A DNA stretch of 64,000 bases from Saccharum officinarum (taxonomy: Eukaryota; Streptophyta; Magnoliopsida; Poales; Poaceae). The notes below the pieces were generated by a model. The model saw only the letters and a list, made by a program, of their open reading frames with translations. It ran no database searches and was not told where the DNA came from. The position numbers and the translations under genes are program-made. Of this stretch, positions 34,401 to 45,061 are shown one piece after another (within the stretch, counting starts at the first letter, position 1; each line of letters starts with the position of its first letter). The DNA lies in NCBI GenBank assembly GCA_020631735.1, contig CM036199.1:18393553-18457552 (forward strand), given 5' to 3'.

Positions 34401-36349
34401 GTTGTAGCCGAGGATGAAGTCGAAGCAGCCCGGGTCGATGCCGGTGCACGTGATGGTGAAGGTCTCCCCCTTGATGGTGATGGGGACGTTCCGGGCGATC
34501 CTCGCGCAGCGAAGTTTGTCCCCATTGGCCACCGTGACGTGAAGGTGTTCCCCGCCATCCGGAGCCAACCCAAGGTGCCTCATCGTCGCCCCACTGAGAA
34601 AATTGTGGGTGGAGCCGGTGTCGAGCAATGCCAGCAGGCGCTCCCCATTGATCATCATCGGGAGCAGCATGGTGTTTGACGTCCGAATGCCTGCAAAAGC
34701 ATGGAGGGAGACCGCAAGGACATTAGCAACATCGGCCTCGGGGGCAGCTTCCTCCTGCAGAGTCGGTGCGACCACATCCTCTAGTGGCGGCGCGGCTTCC
34801 TCGATGATGTCATCGGCTGCCAAGTAGAGGAGGCGCTGGCACACGTGGCCCGGGGTGTAGAGCTCATTGCAATTGTAGCAGAGCCCCTGGCGGCGCCGTT
34901 CTTGTTGCTCGGCTGGCGTGAGTCGTCGGAAGGCGCGGCCGCCCAGGACACCCGCTCCCGCTGTTGGAGGAGGCGCAGCCGGCCCGGTCCTTGGAGCGCG
35001 CGCCGCTGGAAGGCTCGCCCGCTGGACCGGTCGGGCAGCGCGTGCAGGAAGCACCGGAGGAGTCGCCACCGCCCGCCGTTCAAATGTGCGGGTGTAGTAT
35101 ATCACCGTCTGCAGGTCCTACGGGCGGTGGATCTTGACATCCACCCTGATGTGTTCCGATAAGCCACCAACAAAAAGCTCAGCCCGCTGGCGCGTAGAGA
35201 CGTCCGGTGCGTGACAGGCGGGCGCTTGGAAGCGGTCGGCGAACTCCTGGACGGTCGTGGCGAAGGGCAGCCGCCCGAGCTCAGCCAGCCTACTGCCCTA
35301 TAGCGACGGCCCAAAGCGAAGGGACATAAGTCACGGAAACGCTCCCACGTCGGCATGCCTTCGTCGTGCTCCAAGGCGTAGTACCAGGTCTGCGCGCCCC
35401 CGCGGAGATGGTAGGACGCAAGCCAGGTACGGTTGGTCGCCGGCGTGCGCTGGCCGTGAAAGAACTGGTCGCACTGGTTCAACCAATTTAGCGGATCAAC
35501 GGTGCCGTCGTATGTCGGAAACTTGAGCTTGTAGAACTTGGCCTACGGATCATAGCCGAACGGCGGTTGGCCACCCTGGTTGCCATAGGTGGAGGCACCG
35601 AATGGCAGCTGGCTGCCATAGTTCGAGGCGCCGCCACTATAGATTGGGACGCCCCCGTAGGCAGGCCCCCCTCCGTACGCGTTCGGGACGGGCGCCGCTG
35701 AAGGGTGGGGCGATGGCATGCTGCTGCCGTGGAACAGCGGCTCGTCGGTGCCACCATAGAGGACCCCCGTGGTCGGAGCACCCCCATAGGAGGACCCGAC
35801 ACCGGCGGAGGACGGTGGTGGAAGCCATGGCTGCGTCGTGGAGAATGAATAGGCCGGCGGCGCCGAGAACAGCCCGGGCGGCAGCAGAGACAGGGAGTGC
35901 GGAAACTGAATTTGTTGGATCGGCACTCCACCCGATGGGATCCGTGCACGTCGGACGGCAGGCCGTACTGGGGCGCGAGCCCTGACGTCGCGATCGCGAG
36001 GGGGCGGCGGCGGCAGTTGTTGCTGCGGTGGCCGTGGTGGTAGTTGCGGTTGGGGAGGTGGCTGCACGTGATTTGATCCGCCCAGGAAGGCGCGAATCTC
36101 ACCTACCGCGCTGCCCAGATCGCCCACTGCGCGGCCCAGATCGAGGATGGCCTGCGTGACCTCCGTGGGCGTGAGGACGGCCGGACCGCCGTTGGCAGCG
36201 GATGCCCCTGCGGAGCCTAGCGGCATCGGGGACGATGAAATCATGGCGCTGGTGGTAGAAGGTGGCAGCGGCACGGAGGTGGACGGCAGCGGAACGGAGG
36301 TGGAGGGCACGATCGGCGGTGTGGAGGAGGTGGGCAACGGAAGTGACAT
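31360..36349 (-). pseudogene. Chromovirus gag-pol polyprotein, multiply interrupted
   Basis: Gag begins at ATG 36347-36349 (MSLPLPTSS). The gag core lies near 35480-35110, a CX2C-type knuckle (CYNC...GHVC) near 34870, and the protease DTGS near 34620. RT spans 34310-33655 and ends in FFDDILI. RNase H with a GRLNTVADALSRR tail is at 33650-32890. Integrase with the D...D...E core (MDF, RDRDPVF, SEVVNK) is at 32800-31900. The chromodomain ([17 protein letters not shown]) is near 31530-31480. About ten in-frame TAG stops and several frameshifts kill it. Confidence 0.9.
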
Positions 36350-36375
36350 CGAACCTGAGATCGCTGATACCAGGT

Positions 36376-36728
36376 TGATAGACAACTGCGCTCTGTGCCT
36401 TGTCAATCGGAGGTTGTAGCTGTGAGAGATCGGTGGCTGGGGTTTGAACATCGTGCGGCGGCGAGGCGCCGTGGTCGCACGACGAGAGAGAGGGAAGTGG
36501 CGGCTAGGGTTCTGGAACTCCCGGCTCCCAGAGGGAAGCCGAGTAATATGATTACTCTTTGCTTAATTCTGTCCACGGGTATTACAACTCCTATATATGG
36601 CTAATTGCTCTACTAATTATGAAAAATAAATAATTAAAGATAAATATGGGCTTTTAGCCCCCTAGCTCCTGTGCCTAACCTAGCCACTAATGGGCCTCCT
36701 CCTGGCATACTGGATGTCGGTCATAACA
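36376..36728 (-). repeat. Chromovirus 5' LTR
   Basis: 353 bp, TGTTATGACC...CTATCA on the minus strand, followed directly by the primer binding site at 36361-36372. Confidence 0.93.
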
Positions 36729-36990
36729 ACTTCATTCAGGGAGTAGCAGTACGATTATAACTTCTGAAATAAACAATCTAGACAAGTTCAGAGATGTGCT
36801 ATGTATTGACAAAATTGCAGGTCCCCTCTAAGATTTCTGGATAGTGGATACATAACAATCAGCTAAATATTACTAGTAGTCAATAATGGTTGTTGTGACA
36901 AGTTTCTGTTGTTCTAATTTCATATTGCTGTAACAAGTTTTTTCAGTAGACTGTCCCCTAGGAGAATATTATTTTCAGATGCTGTTCAAC
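36729..36990. repeat. Duplicated segment, unit 1 (right of insertion)
   Basis: Continues the segment broken by the chromovirus: 'attcagggagtagcagtacgat', 'caaaattgcaggt' and 'aacaatcagctaaatatta' match 45575-45740 and 55480-55640. Confidence 0.8.
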
Positions 36991-36995
36991 TGGTA

Positions 36996-37590
36996 TTTTT
37001 TTCTCGATCACGCAAAAAGGTTTGTGTGTCTTTGCATTAAGGTAGAGAAAAGTTTAATACAACACGGCGCCCTAAGGGGTCAAAAGAGTTATACATGGAC
37101 GCTCGGACCTTTCCTAGTGTACTGAAAGCTATGTTGTTATATTAGACACTGAGGAACCCGAATTGTGGCGCCGCCTAGGAGGCCTATGCCTTGCGCGCAC
37201 CCATGTCATCCGCTGAGAATAACTCATGTAACACATGCATATTACCGGGGTCACCGCTGAAGATTTCTTCGTACGCCTTCAGGGCTGACGTCGACGGAGA
37301 GGACATCCCGCTGGATAGTCCTAGGTGCTTCAATACAAGGTGCTCACCTCGCTTGGACGTCGGGATATGTGATATGCTCTGCGCCGCTATCTGCTTGTTC
37401 CTCTTGGGGAGCGCGGGTAGTGCACGTCCGCTATGGACCGTATCATCTCCGGGCAGAGCTCCAGGAGTGGCGGTTGCCTCTCCTTTGTGATTCGCTCGGT
37501 GAAGCACTTGAGGCATCTGTCGGCAGAGGTCGTCTAAGGGAATGGAGTGCGGTTGACGGCATCTGTGGCATCCATGATCGTCGCGTCTTC
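36996..37590 (-). mobile_element. LINE-like retroposon 3' fragment
   Basis: The minus strand ends in a short A-tail after '...aatgcaaagacacacaaacc...gatcgag', the usual grass LINE terminus. It contains an open stretch with LPALPKRNKQIAAQS and PTSKRGEHLVLKHLGL, a peptide recalled as recurrent in grass retroposons. 5' truncated. Confidence 0.5.
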
Positions 37591-38839
37591 CGAGATGGAA
37601 CCGACAGTTCGGTTCAGTTTCATCGGTTTGAGAAAACTTCGGTTTGCACAAAGATTGAAACAGATCTGCTGTAGAAAGAAAGAGAAACTGATGATTTCGC
37701 TTTAGCGTAATCGGTTTGGTGTTCAGTTTCTACCGAAATTTATCCTTCCCTCTCCATAGCGCCATATTTCTTTTTGCCGCTTGCCCCTGCTGCTCACTTC
37801 TCGGATGCCATGTCGCCTAGAGGTGGCACGAGCGACCGCGCCGCCCCCAACCACTGCCTGTCCTTGTCGCCCGGCACTCGTAGCCTCGCCCGCGCGGCCA
37901 TACCACCCCTGCTCGCCGCAATGCCGCCCCGCCCGACCGCCCATAGGTCGCAGCTCGGAGTCCAGCATAGCCTCAATGCACACACTCAGCGGCTCGGTCT
38001 ACGCCGCCACCACTCCTTGCTTGCAAATCGCAAGTGCCGCCGCTGCACGGACACGCCGCCATAGGTAGGTTAGGGTTTGGAATGCGTTGTGGCCGGGTGT
38101 TGTGGGCTCATGGCTGGTGATGGACAGTGGGGAGTAGTTGTAGCGATGGTCGGCCTTGGTGGCCTTTTGCTTGGGATGGGGTGGTGAGGTGGGCTACCGA
38201 GTCGGTAGCGGGGCTGTGGGAGAGAGACAGACACTCACACAGGTCGCTTGTTCGGTGGCCTGCTAAACGCATATAGGTCACTCGTTCATTGAAGCTCGAT
38301 TTACGATTCGGTTTGAAGTGAAAACCGAAGCCAAAGCCAATGACCAAAGTTTCAGAATACAGAAACCGAAGCCGAAGCCAAAAACAAAAAAACCGACATT
38401 CTAGTTTGGTTTAGTTTGGTCTTTGGGTGAAAATGGCCAGCTTGAATAGTCACTCTATCGCACGCACACTCACGTTGCTCGCATGAGCCAGGCTGGCCAA
38501 AAACAGATCGTGAGCCAGGATGCGGTGAGAAAGCTGCGCGTGCCAGGCTAGGGCCAGGATAGAATACAGACAACCAAACACTAGGCTAGCAGGCTATATC
38601 CAGCCAACCAAAATAGGCCCCTAATAACAAGCAACGATTCATGTGGGCATCAACGGTGGCGGGAGGCAGCTGTCTCATTATTTGACCACCACTGCTCCCT
38701 AGTCCCTACGAGTACGTATCGTCTTCCGCCTACCGCATATTCAATGCCTGCCTAGTGATAAAAAAGGCAGGTATGGGATGCGGAAGGCGACCAACGAGGA
38801 AGAGATGTGACTGGAGCGACGGGTCACGAGGGATATTTA
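37591..38839. other. Repeat-derived spacer, no gene
   Basis: CGGTTT/AAACCG-rich patches at 37595-37740 and 38285-38410 face each other like the arms of a decayed hAT element. A GGCCTATTTTGGTTGG-type inverted end lies near 38615. Arg/Pro-rich ORFs at 37720-38070 show no family features. Confidence 0.35.
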
Positions 38840-39050
38840 GGGCCTCTTTGACGGGTTCGTAGGAGCTTCCACTTCTATACTAGAGCGCTACTGTATTAGA
38901 AGCCAGCGAAGCTTCTCCAGACTCGCTTCACCTCTTTGGTAGTTCATTTTGTCCTGAAGAGAAAAAGAGCTTCTGCACTGTGACACATAATAGCGTACAC
39001 TACATGCGTCAGGACAAGCTGAAGCCCGTTGACTATTGCCAAACAGGGCC
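38840..39050. mobile_element. Tourist-like MITE
   Basis: 211 bp, ends GGGCCTCTTTG and CAAACAGGGCC, flanked by TTA at 38837-38839 and 39051-39053. Confidence 0.8.
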
Positions 39051-39055
39051 TTAAC

Positions 39056-39372
39056 TACTCCCTCATTCTTAAAAAATGTCACCCTAGAATTAGAAGTTAA
39101 CTTTTCTTAAATTTAACAATATTTATACCTCAAAAGGCATTATAAAAATATATTATTATCTATCTAATGATATTTATTATGTACTATAAATATTAATATT
39201 TTTCATATAATCGGCCAAAGTTGAGATGATTAATTCTTAATAAAACACAATATATCTAATGATACTAAATTAGTGTTATAATTCTTGTCGCTTTTTTCCT
39301 ATAAATTCGACCAAATTAAAAATTGACTTAAGGCAACTCTGAAAACTAATTTATTCAGAAATGGATGAAGTA
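39056..39372. mobile_element. Stowaway-like MITE
   Basis: Starts TACTCCCTCATTCTT and ends AGAAATGGATGAAGTA, inverted with TA target. A second decayed relative follows to about 39543 (ends GACGAAGAGAGTA). Confidence 0.7.
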
Positions 39373-39979
39373 GAAAATACTCTTAATATTTATACCTAAA
39401 AAATCTATAAAAAATATTTTATTATCTACCTAATGATATTTATTATGTATCATAAATATTAATATTATTATAAAATTGGTCAAATTTGAAATGGATTAAC
39501 TCCTCGTAACACAAGAATGATTTTTTTATGACGAAGAGAGTATTTGTCATCTTTACATATGTCAACTCTTTGTCTGCCGATTTTACACAAGAGACTACAT
39601 ATTTAACTTTGAAAAAAAAACGTTAACTTTTTGCCATTTTCACTGAGATGTATATGGCACGCCAAATCAGTGAAAATGGTTAGTGGTTATTGCCCCTCTT
39701 CTCTATGATAAAGAGGTCTTACATGAGACGTCACATCAGCAAGAATGGTAAAAATTTAGTGTGTGTTTTCCATCAAAGATGAATATATAGTTTTTTAGGA
39801 ACACAATATGTAGGGCATATGTTTGGTAGCCCGCGCGCCCCCTTCGCCAGGCCCGTAGCGTGCAGGTCCACGTTGTTTGGTTTCCTAGGGCCTGTTTGGT
39901 TCTCTTCTCTGGTGAGCCTGACTCGCGCCAAGGAGCCAGGCCGTCCGAAGCTAGATCCAGTGCGTGCAAGTCTAGCGTG

Positions 39980-40408
39980 CACTGGCGGAGCTACCTACAG
40001 GCCAAAGTGGGTCACCCCCTTCTAACAATTGATTTTTTTATCTCAACAATTGATTTTTTAACGATGATGATGTTTATGGTTAATGCTTAGGAAATACTCC
40101 CTCCGTTTCAAATTATAACTCGTTTGATTTTTTTTATCCCAAGTTTGACCACTCGTCTTATTCAAAAAATTTGTATATACATAGTCAAATTTAAGTCATT
40201 CTTGAAGAATTTTTGTTAATAGAGCAAGCCACGACAAAAAAAAATGATATTTTGCATAAATTTTTGAATAAGACGACTTGTCAAACTTGAAGTTAAAAAA
40301 GTCAAACAAACTATAATTTAGAACGGATTCAGTATTAGAGATTTGCACACTAGAGATAACTTGAATACTGTTGGCACCCTCTTGAATCACCTTCAAGCTC
40401 TGCCACTG
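39980..40408. mobile_element. Non-autonomous hAT element
   Basis: 429 bp; ends CACTGGCGGAGCT and AGCTCTGCCACTG; 8-bp target duplication CTAGCGTG at 39972-39979 and 40409-40416. It contains a nested Stowaway MITE. Confidence 0.88.
40095..40334. mobile_element. Stowaway MITE nested in hAT
   Basis: 240 bp, TACTCCCTCCGTTTCAAATT at the left and a near-perfect inverse ending GGATTCAGTA at the right. Confidence 0.85.
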
Positions 40409-41009
40409 CTAGCGTGTTTGGTTGCCTGAATGAATCTAGCCAGGCTAAAGACATATGGTATTTGGTTGCCTACACGAGGGTTTGACATAAATAAAATATT
40501 AAAAAAGGTGTCATTATAATGTTTATTATTTTATGTAAGTATATTTCCATAGCTCTTAGTTTGCCTCATGAAATCCTAATTATCTTTTAAAAATACTAAT
40601 ATTACTTAATATAAGTTAATCATATGTTCAATACCATCGTTAGTGAGAGACAAACGTACATCTGGTATTCTGGTGAGCCAGGTCCGCCAGAAACGGTCTC
40701 TTCCCACGTGTCTGTAGAGCCTGACTCTGACTGCGAGAGAACTCTTGCACGTCGTGAGCCTGGCTCGATGCTTGGACCACGAAAACCATCTTGCACGTCG
40801 GTTCAGCCGCGTACCAGCAACCAAACTGGCCCTTGGGCTCTTGTCTGAGCCTTGGCTCTGTACGTGCAAGGGAGCCCTGGCCCGTGGGAGATGGCCAAAT
40901 CCCGCGTCACAGTGCTGGCGGGCCTGGTCGCGTGACTGCAGGCACGCGCATGGCATTTGGTCGTGAGCAGTGGTAGTCCAATCACGCTACCAATCACGTC
41001 AACGGGCAA

Positions 41010-41880
41010 TCTTTTTTTTTAATCGGAGTGCATTTCATTGCTCTCCTGTCACAGCTAAATCGCTGGACACCATATCCTCAAGTGATTGAGGTACAATGTC
41101 CCAGGTAGTTTGCACACCACCGGGCAATTTACAATCCAAAGAAGCAAATTCATGTGCTAGCTTATTACAAATACGAGGACAATAGCTAAAACAACAGGAG
41201 GAAAATTACATCACCTTCATGTGCTTGATCTCAGTGATAATACCGCTCATTGATGATAGCTGGTAATCCTCGACTTCAACAGCCCCCTTCACCAGAGACG
41301 GAACCAGCGATTCTGACGAGGGGGGGCAAACAAATATGATCATATTTTTTTAGTGTGCTAAAATATATGTAATTATATGATTCAACAACTTTTTAAATAT
41401 TTTACACTATTTATAACTAAAAACATAATATTTGAATAAAAAATAGGTGAAAATTAATATTTTTAGCTATAAATTCATATATTTATATAGGTATTAAAGG
41501 GAACTTACTATGCTTGGGGGGGGGCATGGCCCCTGCTAGCCCCCCCTGGTTCCGTCACTGCCCTTCACCATTTGTGCATCAATTTCAACGACGACATGAG
41601 CCATGCCCAGTTGTGCTGCCATTTTCAGGCCCTCTAAGCACCCCAGCAGTTCAGCGTGTGGAAAGCATGTTGGAGGAAAGGTTCGCTGCCCGCTCCAGCT
41701 TTCTTGACAGCACCCTGATCATCTCTAATCATGTATCTCCAACCTCCTGCTCCAGTCGTCGAGGAAAAAGCTCCATCAGAGTTGATTTTCAGCACACCTG
41801 GTTGTGGCCTACTCCAGCTTCTTGTCTGACCATTATCCGACAATAGCAATGGTCGCTCAGAGCAAAAACAGGCTAACAAA
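41010..41880 (-). mobile_element. 5'-truncated LINE, RNase H end
   Basis: The minus strand encodes an RVT_3-type RNase H start (WSRPQPGVLKINSDGAF...GGWRYMIRDDQG) at 41840-41680 and ends in an A9 tail at 41011-41019. It is interrupted by a hAT element at 41293-41560. Confidence 0.8.
41293..41560. mobile_element. Non-autonomous hAT element in LINE
   Basis: 268 bp, 15-bp inverted ends CAGAGACGGAACCAG / CTGGTTCCGTCACTG, 8-bp target duplication CCCTTCAC at 41285-41292 and 41561-41568. Confidence 0.9.
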
Positions 41881-41889
41881 CAATTACGA

Positions 41890-42842
41890 GGGAAAAAAAG
41901 TCTACATTACCTTCCTCAACTTTCGTGAAAGTTCGCTCTTCCTCCCTGAACTCTAAAACCGGACAAAACACTTCCCTCAACTTTTAAAACTGTTCATCTT
42001 ACCTCGCTGGCTCTGTTATAAGCAGATATGAAGTCGGTTTTGTTTTTTCTTTTTTATTTATTTTGGCTGAATCTTTGAAAAATCATAGTAAATCACAGAA
42101 AAATCATGAAATGAAAGATTCAATTTTATTGGACTCCACATAAATAGATCTACACAGTAAACATATAATATCATATGCTTTAGTACAAAGTTTTGTTGTG
42201 ACTTTAGATCTAGGCTTTTCTGTAATTAATTGGAATAATTCATAGCTGTAGTTTCTACAATCCAGTTATGATAAATTTTTTATGGTGGACTAATTATTGT
42301 ATGATTGAACTATAGTAAAAATTTCATACTCATATTTATATTTAATAAGTATAAACCTAAATAAAATCTATAACTAAGGTATACATGATCCAATGAGTAT
42401 GAAATTTTTACTACAGTTTAAGCATACAGTAATTAGCTCATCATAAAAATTTCACCACAATTGGACTATAGAAACTGCAGCTATGAATTATTCTATTTAA
42501 TTACAGAAAAGCATAGATCTAAAGATACAACAAAAACTTTGTACTAAAGCATACCGTATTATAAGTTCACTATGTAGACCTACTCATATGGAGTCCAACA
42601 AAATTGGATTTTCTATTTTATAATTTTTTTTATAATTTACTATGATTTTTCAAAGATTCAGCTGAAATAAATAAATAAATAAAAAAGATAAAACTGCCTT
42701 CAAAATCGCTTATAACTGGGGTAGGAAGGTAACATGAACGGTTTTAAAAGTCGAAGGAGGTGTTTTGCTCGATTTTAAAGTTCAGCAAGGAAAATCATAC
42801 TTTCACGAAAGTTAAGGGAGTTTACGTGGACTTTTTTCCGAG
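41890..42842. mobile_element. Foldback element (~470-bp palindromic arms)
   Basis: The whole ~950 bp is one long inverted repeat centred near 42365. Left-arm words GGAAAAAAAGTC, CAACTTTCGTGAAAGTT, ATCTTTGAAAAATCATAGTAAAT and ACAAAGTTTTGTTGT recur inverted in the right arm in mirror order. There is almost no spacer and no ORF. The class is uncertain (Mutator-like foldback MITE is plausible). Target duplication not resolved. Confidence 0.85.
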
Positions 42843-42892
42843 TTTCTTCAAAAAATTTTCATCATCTGTTTTAGATTCTCAGCCCAAATGAG

Positions 42893-43134
42893 GCCTTGTT
42901 TAGTTTCTCCTCAAAATTTTCACTCCGTCACGTCAGATGTTTGGATATATACATGGAGTATTAAATGTAGACGAAAAAATAACTATTTATGTAGATTGCG
43001 ATAAATTTACGAGATAAATTTTTTAAGCCTAATTAATCAATGATTTGACACTGTTGTGCTACAGTACATGTGTTAATGACAGATTAATTACACTTAATAA
43101 ATTCGACTTGCGGTTTTCAGACGAGTTATATAAT
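42893..43134. mobile_element. MITE fragment (GGCCTTGTTTAGTTTC end)
   Basis: The left end and interior ('aagcctaattaatcaatga', 'gctacagtacatgtg', 'cttaataaattcgacttgcgg') match the element at 58418-58772 and pieces at 47270-47480 and 48805-49014. The right end is replaced by a Stowaway. Confidence 0.7.
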
Positions 43135-43397
43135 TACCCCCTCCATCCCAAATTATAAGACATTCCAAGAATCTTGGAGAGTCAAAAAATCTCAAGTTTG
43201 ACTAAATTTATATAATAAGATAATAATATATACAACACCAATTAAGTATCATTAGATTCTTTATTAATTATATTTTTATAGTATACCTATTTGATGTTAT
43301 ATTTTTTTGTAATTTTCTTTATAATTTTGATCAAACTTAAGATGTTTTGACTCTTCAAAATTCATAAAATGTCTTATAATTTAAAATAAAGAAAATA
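43135..43397. mobile_element. Stowaway-like MITE
   Basis: TACCCCCTCCATCCCAAATT at the left, with the inverse of AAATTATAAGACAT at the right, TA target. Confidence 0.7.
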
Positions 43398-43421
43398 TTT
43401 TTTTATTGACATCCGAACACC

Positions 43422-44209
43422 TAGGGATGAAAACGATCGGAAACGATCGATAGAAGGCCAAATCACTTTCGTTTTCACATCTTTTTCTCGAAAACGAAAT
43501 CGATATGATATTGTCGGAAACGAATACGATGCCGATATTCCGGTAATTTCGAAAACGATAATAGTCGATCGGAAAATACGTCGATAACGATCGGAATCTA
43601 TGAGAACGGTATCTAAAAAATGATAAACATGCCAAACTGTAGAACATGAGAAGATCCATATAACTCGACCTATCTCACATGACAATAGTAAATAAAGCCA
43701 CAATTGACAAGATCACAAGCTGAAACCACACAATTCACACAATCTTAGGTCTCAAATAGTGGCAAACCACGCAACAGTATGCAAGGTAAAGGCTAGAAAA
43801 AGAACCTCGAGTGTTGATTGCCTTCTTGTTATATATATGAAATACTTCCGTTAGATGTTCCTTTCCAAAAATTATTTGCCTTGTGTGCAGATGTGATCCT
43901 TTCTAAAAAAAAATTGTCTTGTGTGCTTGCGTGTGTAATGCATTGTATATCTATAAATAAATCAGGATTCATTAATTAAAGGTCTTTGAATCGGTAATTA
44001 CCGACGGTAAATTACCGGTTAAATACGGAAATCTTCGAAAACGATCGGAAGAGGGCAAAATCATTTTCGCTTTCGTTTCCGATTATTTTTACCGTTATCA
44101 TTTTCGTTTTTTCGGTTACCGCTATCATTTTCGTTTAGGCATAAAAATCGGAAAAAACTCGAAAACGATTTCGGAAAATCGGAGATTATCATTTTTGTTT
44201 TCGTCCCTA
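43422..44209. mobile_element. Non-autonomous hAT element (Ac-like ends)
   Basis: 788 bp, ends TAGGGATGAAAAC and inverted TAGGGACGAAAAC, 8-bp target duplication CGAACACC at 43414-43421 and 44210-44217. The interior is dense in TCGGAAA/CGAAAACG words and has no transposase ORF. Confidence 0.92.
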
Positions 44210-44328
44210 CGAACACCCCCTTCCAACGTCACGTAAAACGTTCGACGTGAAAAAAAATCGCACAGCAACCTAACACCCCCTGAAAGTCTGATACCGAGGG
44301 ACAAGTCCTGCGCGGGCGCGATCCATCC

Positions 44329-45060
44329 ATGGCGCAGACGCCGGAAGACACCACTCCTCCCGTCCAGCAGGCTCCGTACAGGGTGCCGCGGCCCATATCG
44401 GAGCTGCCCGCCGGCTACGTCTTCCATCCCAAGGCCCGCAGCCTCCTCAAGAGCTACCTCATCGCCAGGGCGCGCGGTGGCGCCATCAAGGACCCTTACG
44501 GGGACACTGTCGCCGACGGCGTCGACGTCTACGCCGTGCGGCCGGAGGCGCTCCCGTTCCCGCGCCGCAACAGGGGCCTGCACGGCCATGTCTGGGCCTA
44601 CTTCTTCGCCACGCGGCCCGCGGGCGCGGGAGGAGGAATCGGCGCGGCGGAGGGCGGCGACGAGGACGAGGACGACGACGTCCGGGACGTGGCGGCGGGC
44701 GGGTGCTGGCGGCGGTACGGCGGCGGCGACAAGGAGTACATCGGCCGCGACGGGCAGGTCTACGCGTTCCGCCGCAGGTTCGCGTTCCACGAGGCCGGGG
44801 CCCGCAGCAAGAAGACGGTGTGGAGGATGAAGGAGTTCCGCCTCAAGGAGACCGCGCCCCGCTTCCGCGGTGTCGTGTTCCACCCCGACGCCAAGGGCCT
44901 GGTGATCTGGAAGGTCTGGAACCAGGTGATCCCAGAGGAGGAGCCGGCGGTGGACTACTACGGCAACGGCGGCATGAACGACGATGAGGAGGATGAGGAG
45001 GAGGAGATTGGACCGGTTGTGATCACGGTGGGAGATGCGGCCGCCGCCCCCAATGCATGA
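44329..45060 (+). CDS. NAC-domain-like protein, copy 2
   Basis: 243 residues, single exon, with the same ATCCATCCATGG start context as copy 1. Motifs are LPAGYVFHP (~30), VYAVRPE (~72), WAYFFATRP, GCWRRYG (~124) and KKTVWRMKEFRL (~163). An acidic stretch (DDEEDEEEEE) near residue 225 is followed by a short alternative tail, shorter than copy 1's. Expected to bind DNA as a plant-specific regulator, though the divergent N-terminal subdomain leaves activity open. Its 5' flank is the hAT element ending at 44209, only ~120 bp upstream, so promoter sequence may be element-derived. It faces the PPR gene at 45859. Confidence 0.85.
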   Translation: MAQTPEDTTPPVQQAPYRVPRPISELPAGYVFHPKARSLLKSYLIARARGGAIKDPYGDTVADGVDVYAVRPEALPFPRRNRGLHGHVWAYFFATRPAGAGGGIGAAEGGDEDEDDDVRDVAAGGCWRRYGGGDKEYIGRDGQVYAFRRRFAFHEAGARSKKTVWRMKEFRLKETAPRFRGVVFHPDAKGLVIWKVWNQVIPEEEPAVDYYGNGGMNDDEEDEEEEIGPVVITVGDAAAAPNA

Positions 45061-45061
45061 C

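Larger units (their letters stand above)
31057..36728 (-). mobile_element. Ty3-gypsy chromovirus (Reina-like)
   Basis: 5,672 bp with LTRs 31057-31408 and 36376-36728 and target duplication ACTTC (31052-31056, 36729-36733). The primer binding site TGGTATCAGCGA (36361-36372, minus) matches initiator tRNA-Met use. Domain order on the minus strand is gag, protease, RT, RNase H, integrase, chromodomain. Size, short LTRs and chromodomain fit the Reina clade. The LTRs differ at roughly a dozen positions, almost all transitions, so it is a fairly young but dead insertion. Confidence 0.93.

Noticed and set aside
31513..34827. Several long plus-strand ORFs across the chromovirus
   Set aside because: Antisense shadows of the minus-strand polyprotein.
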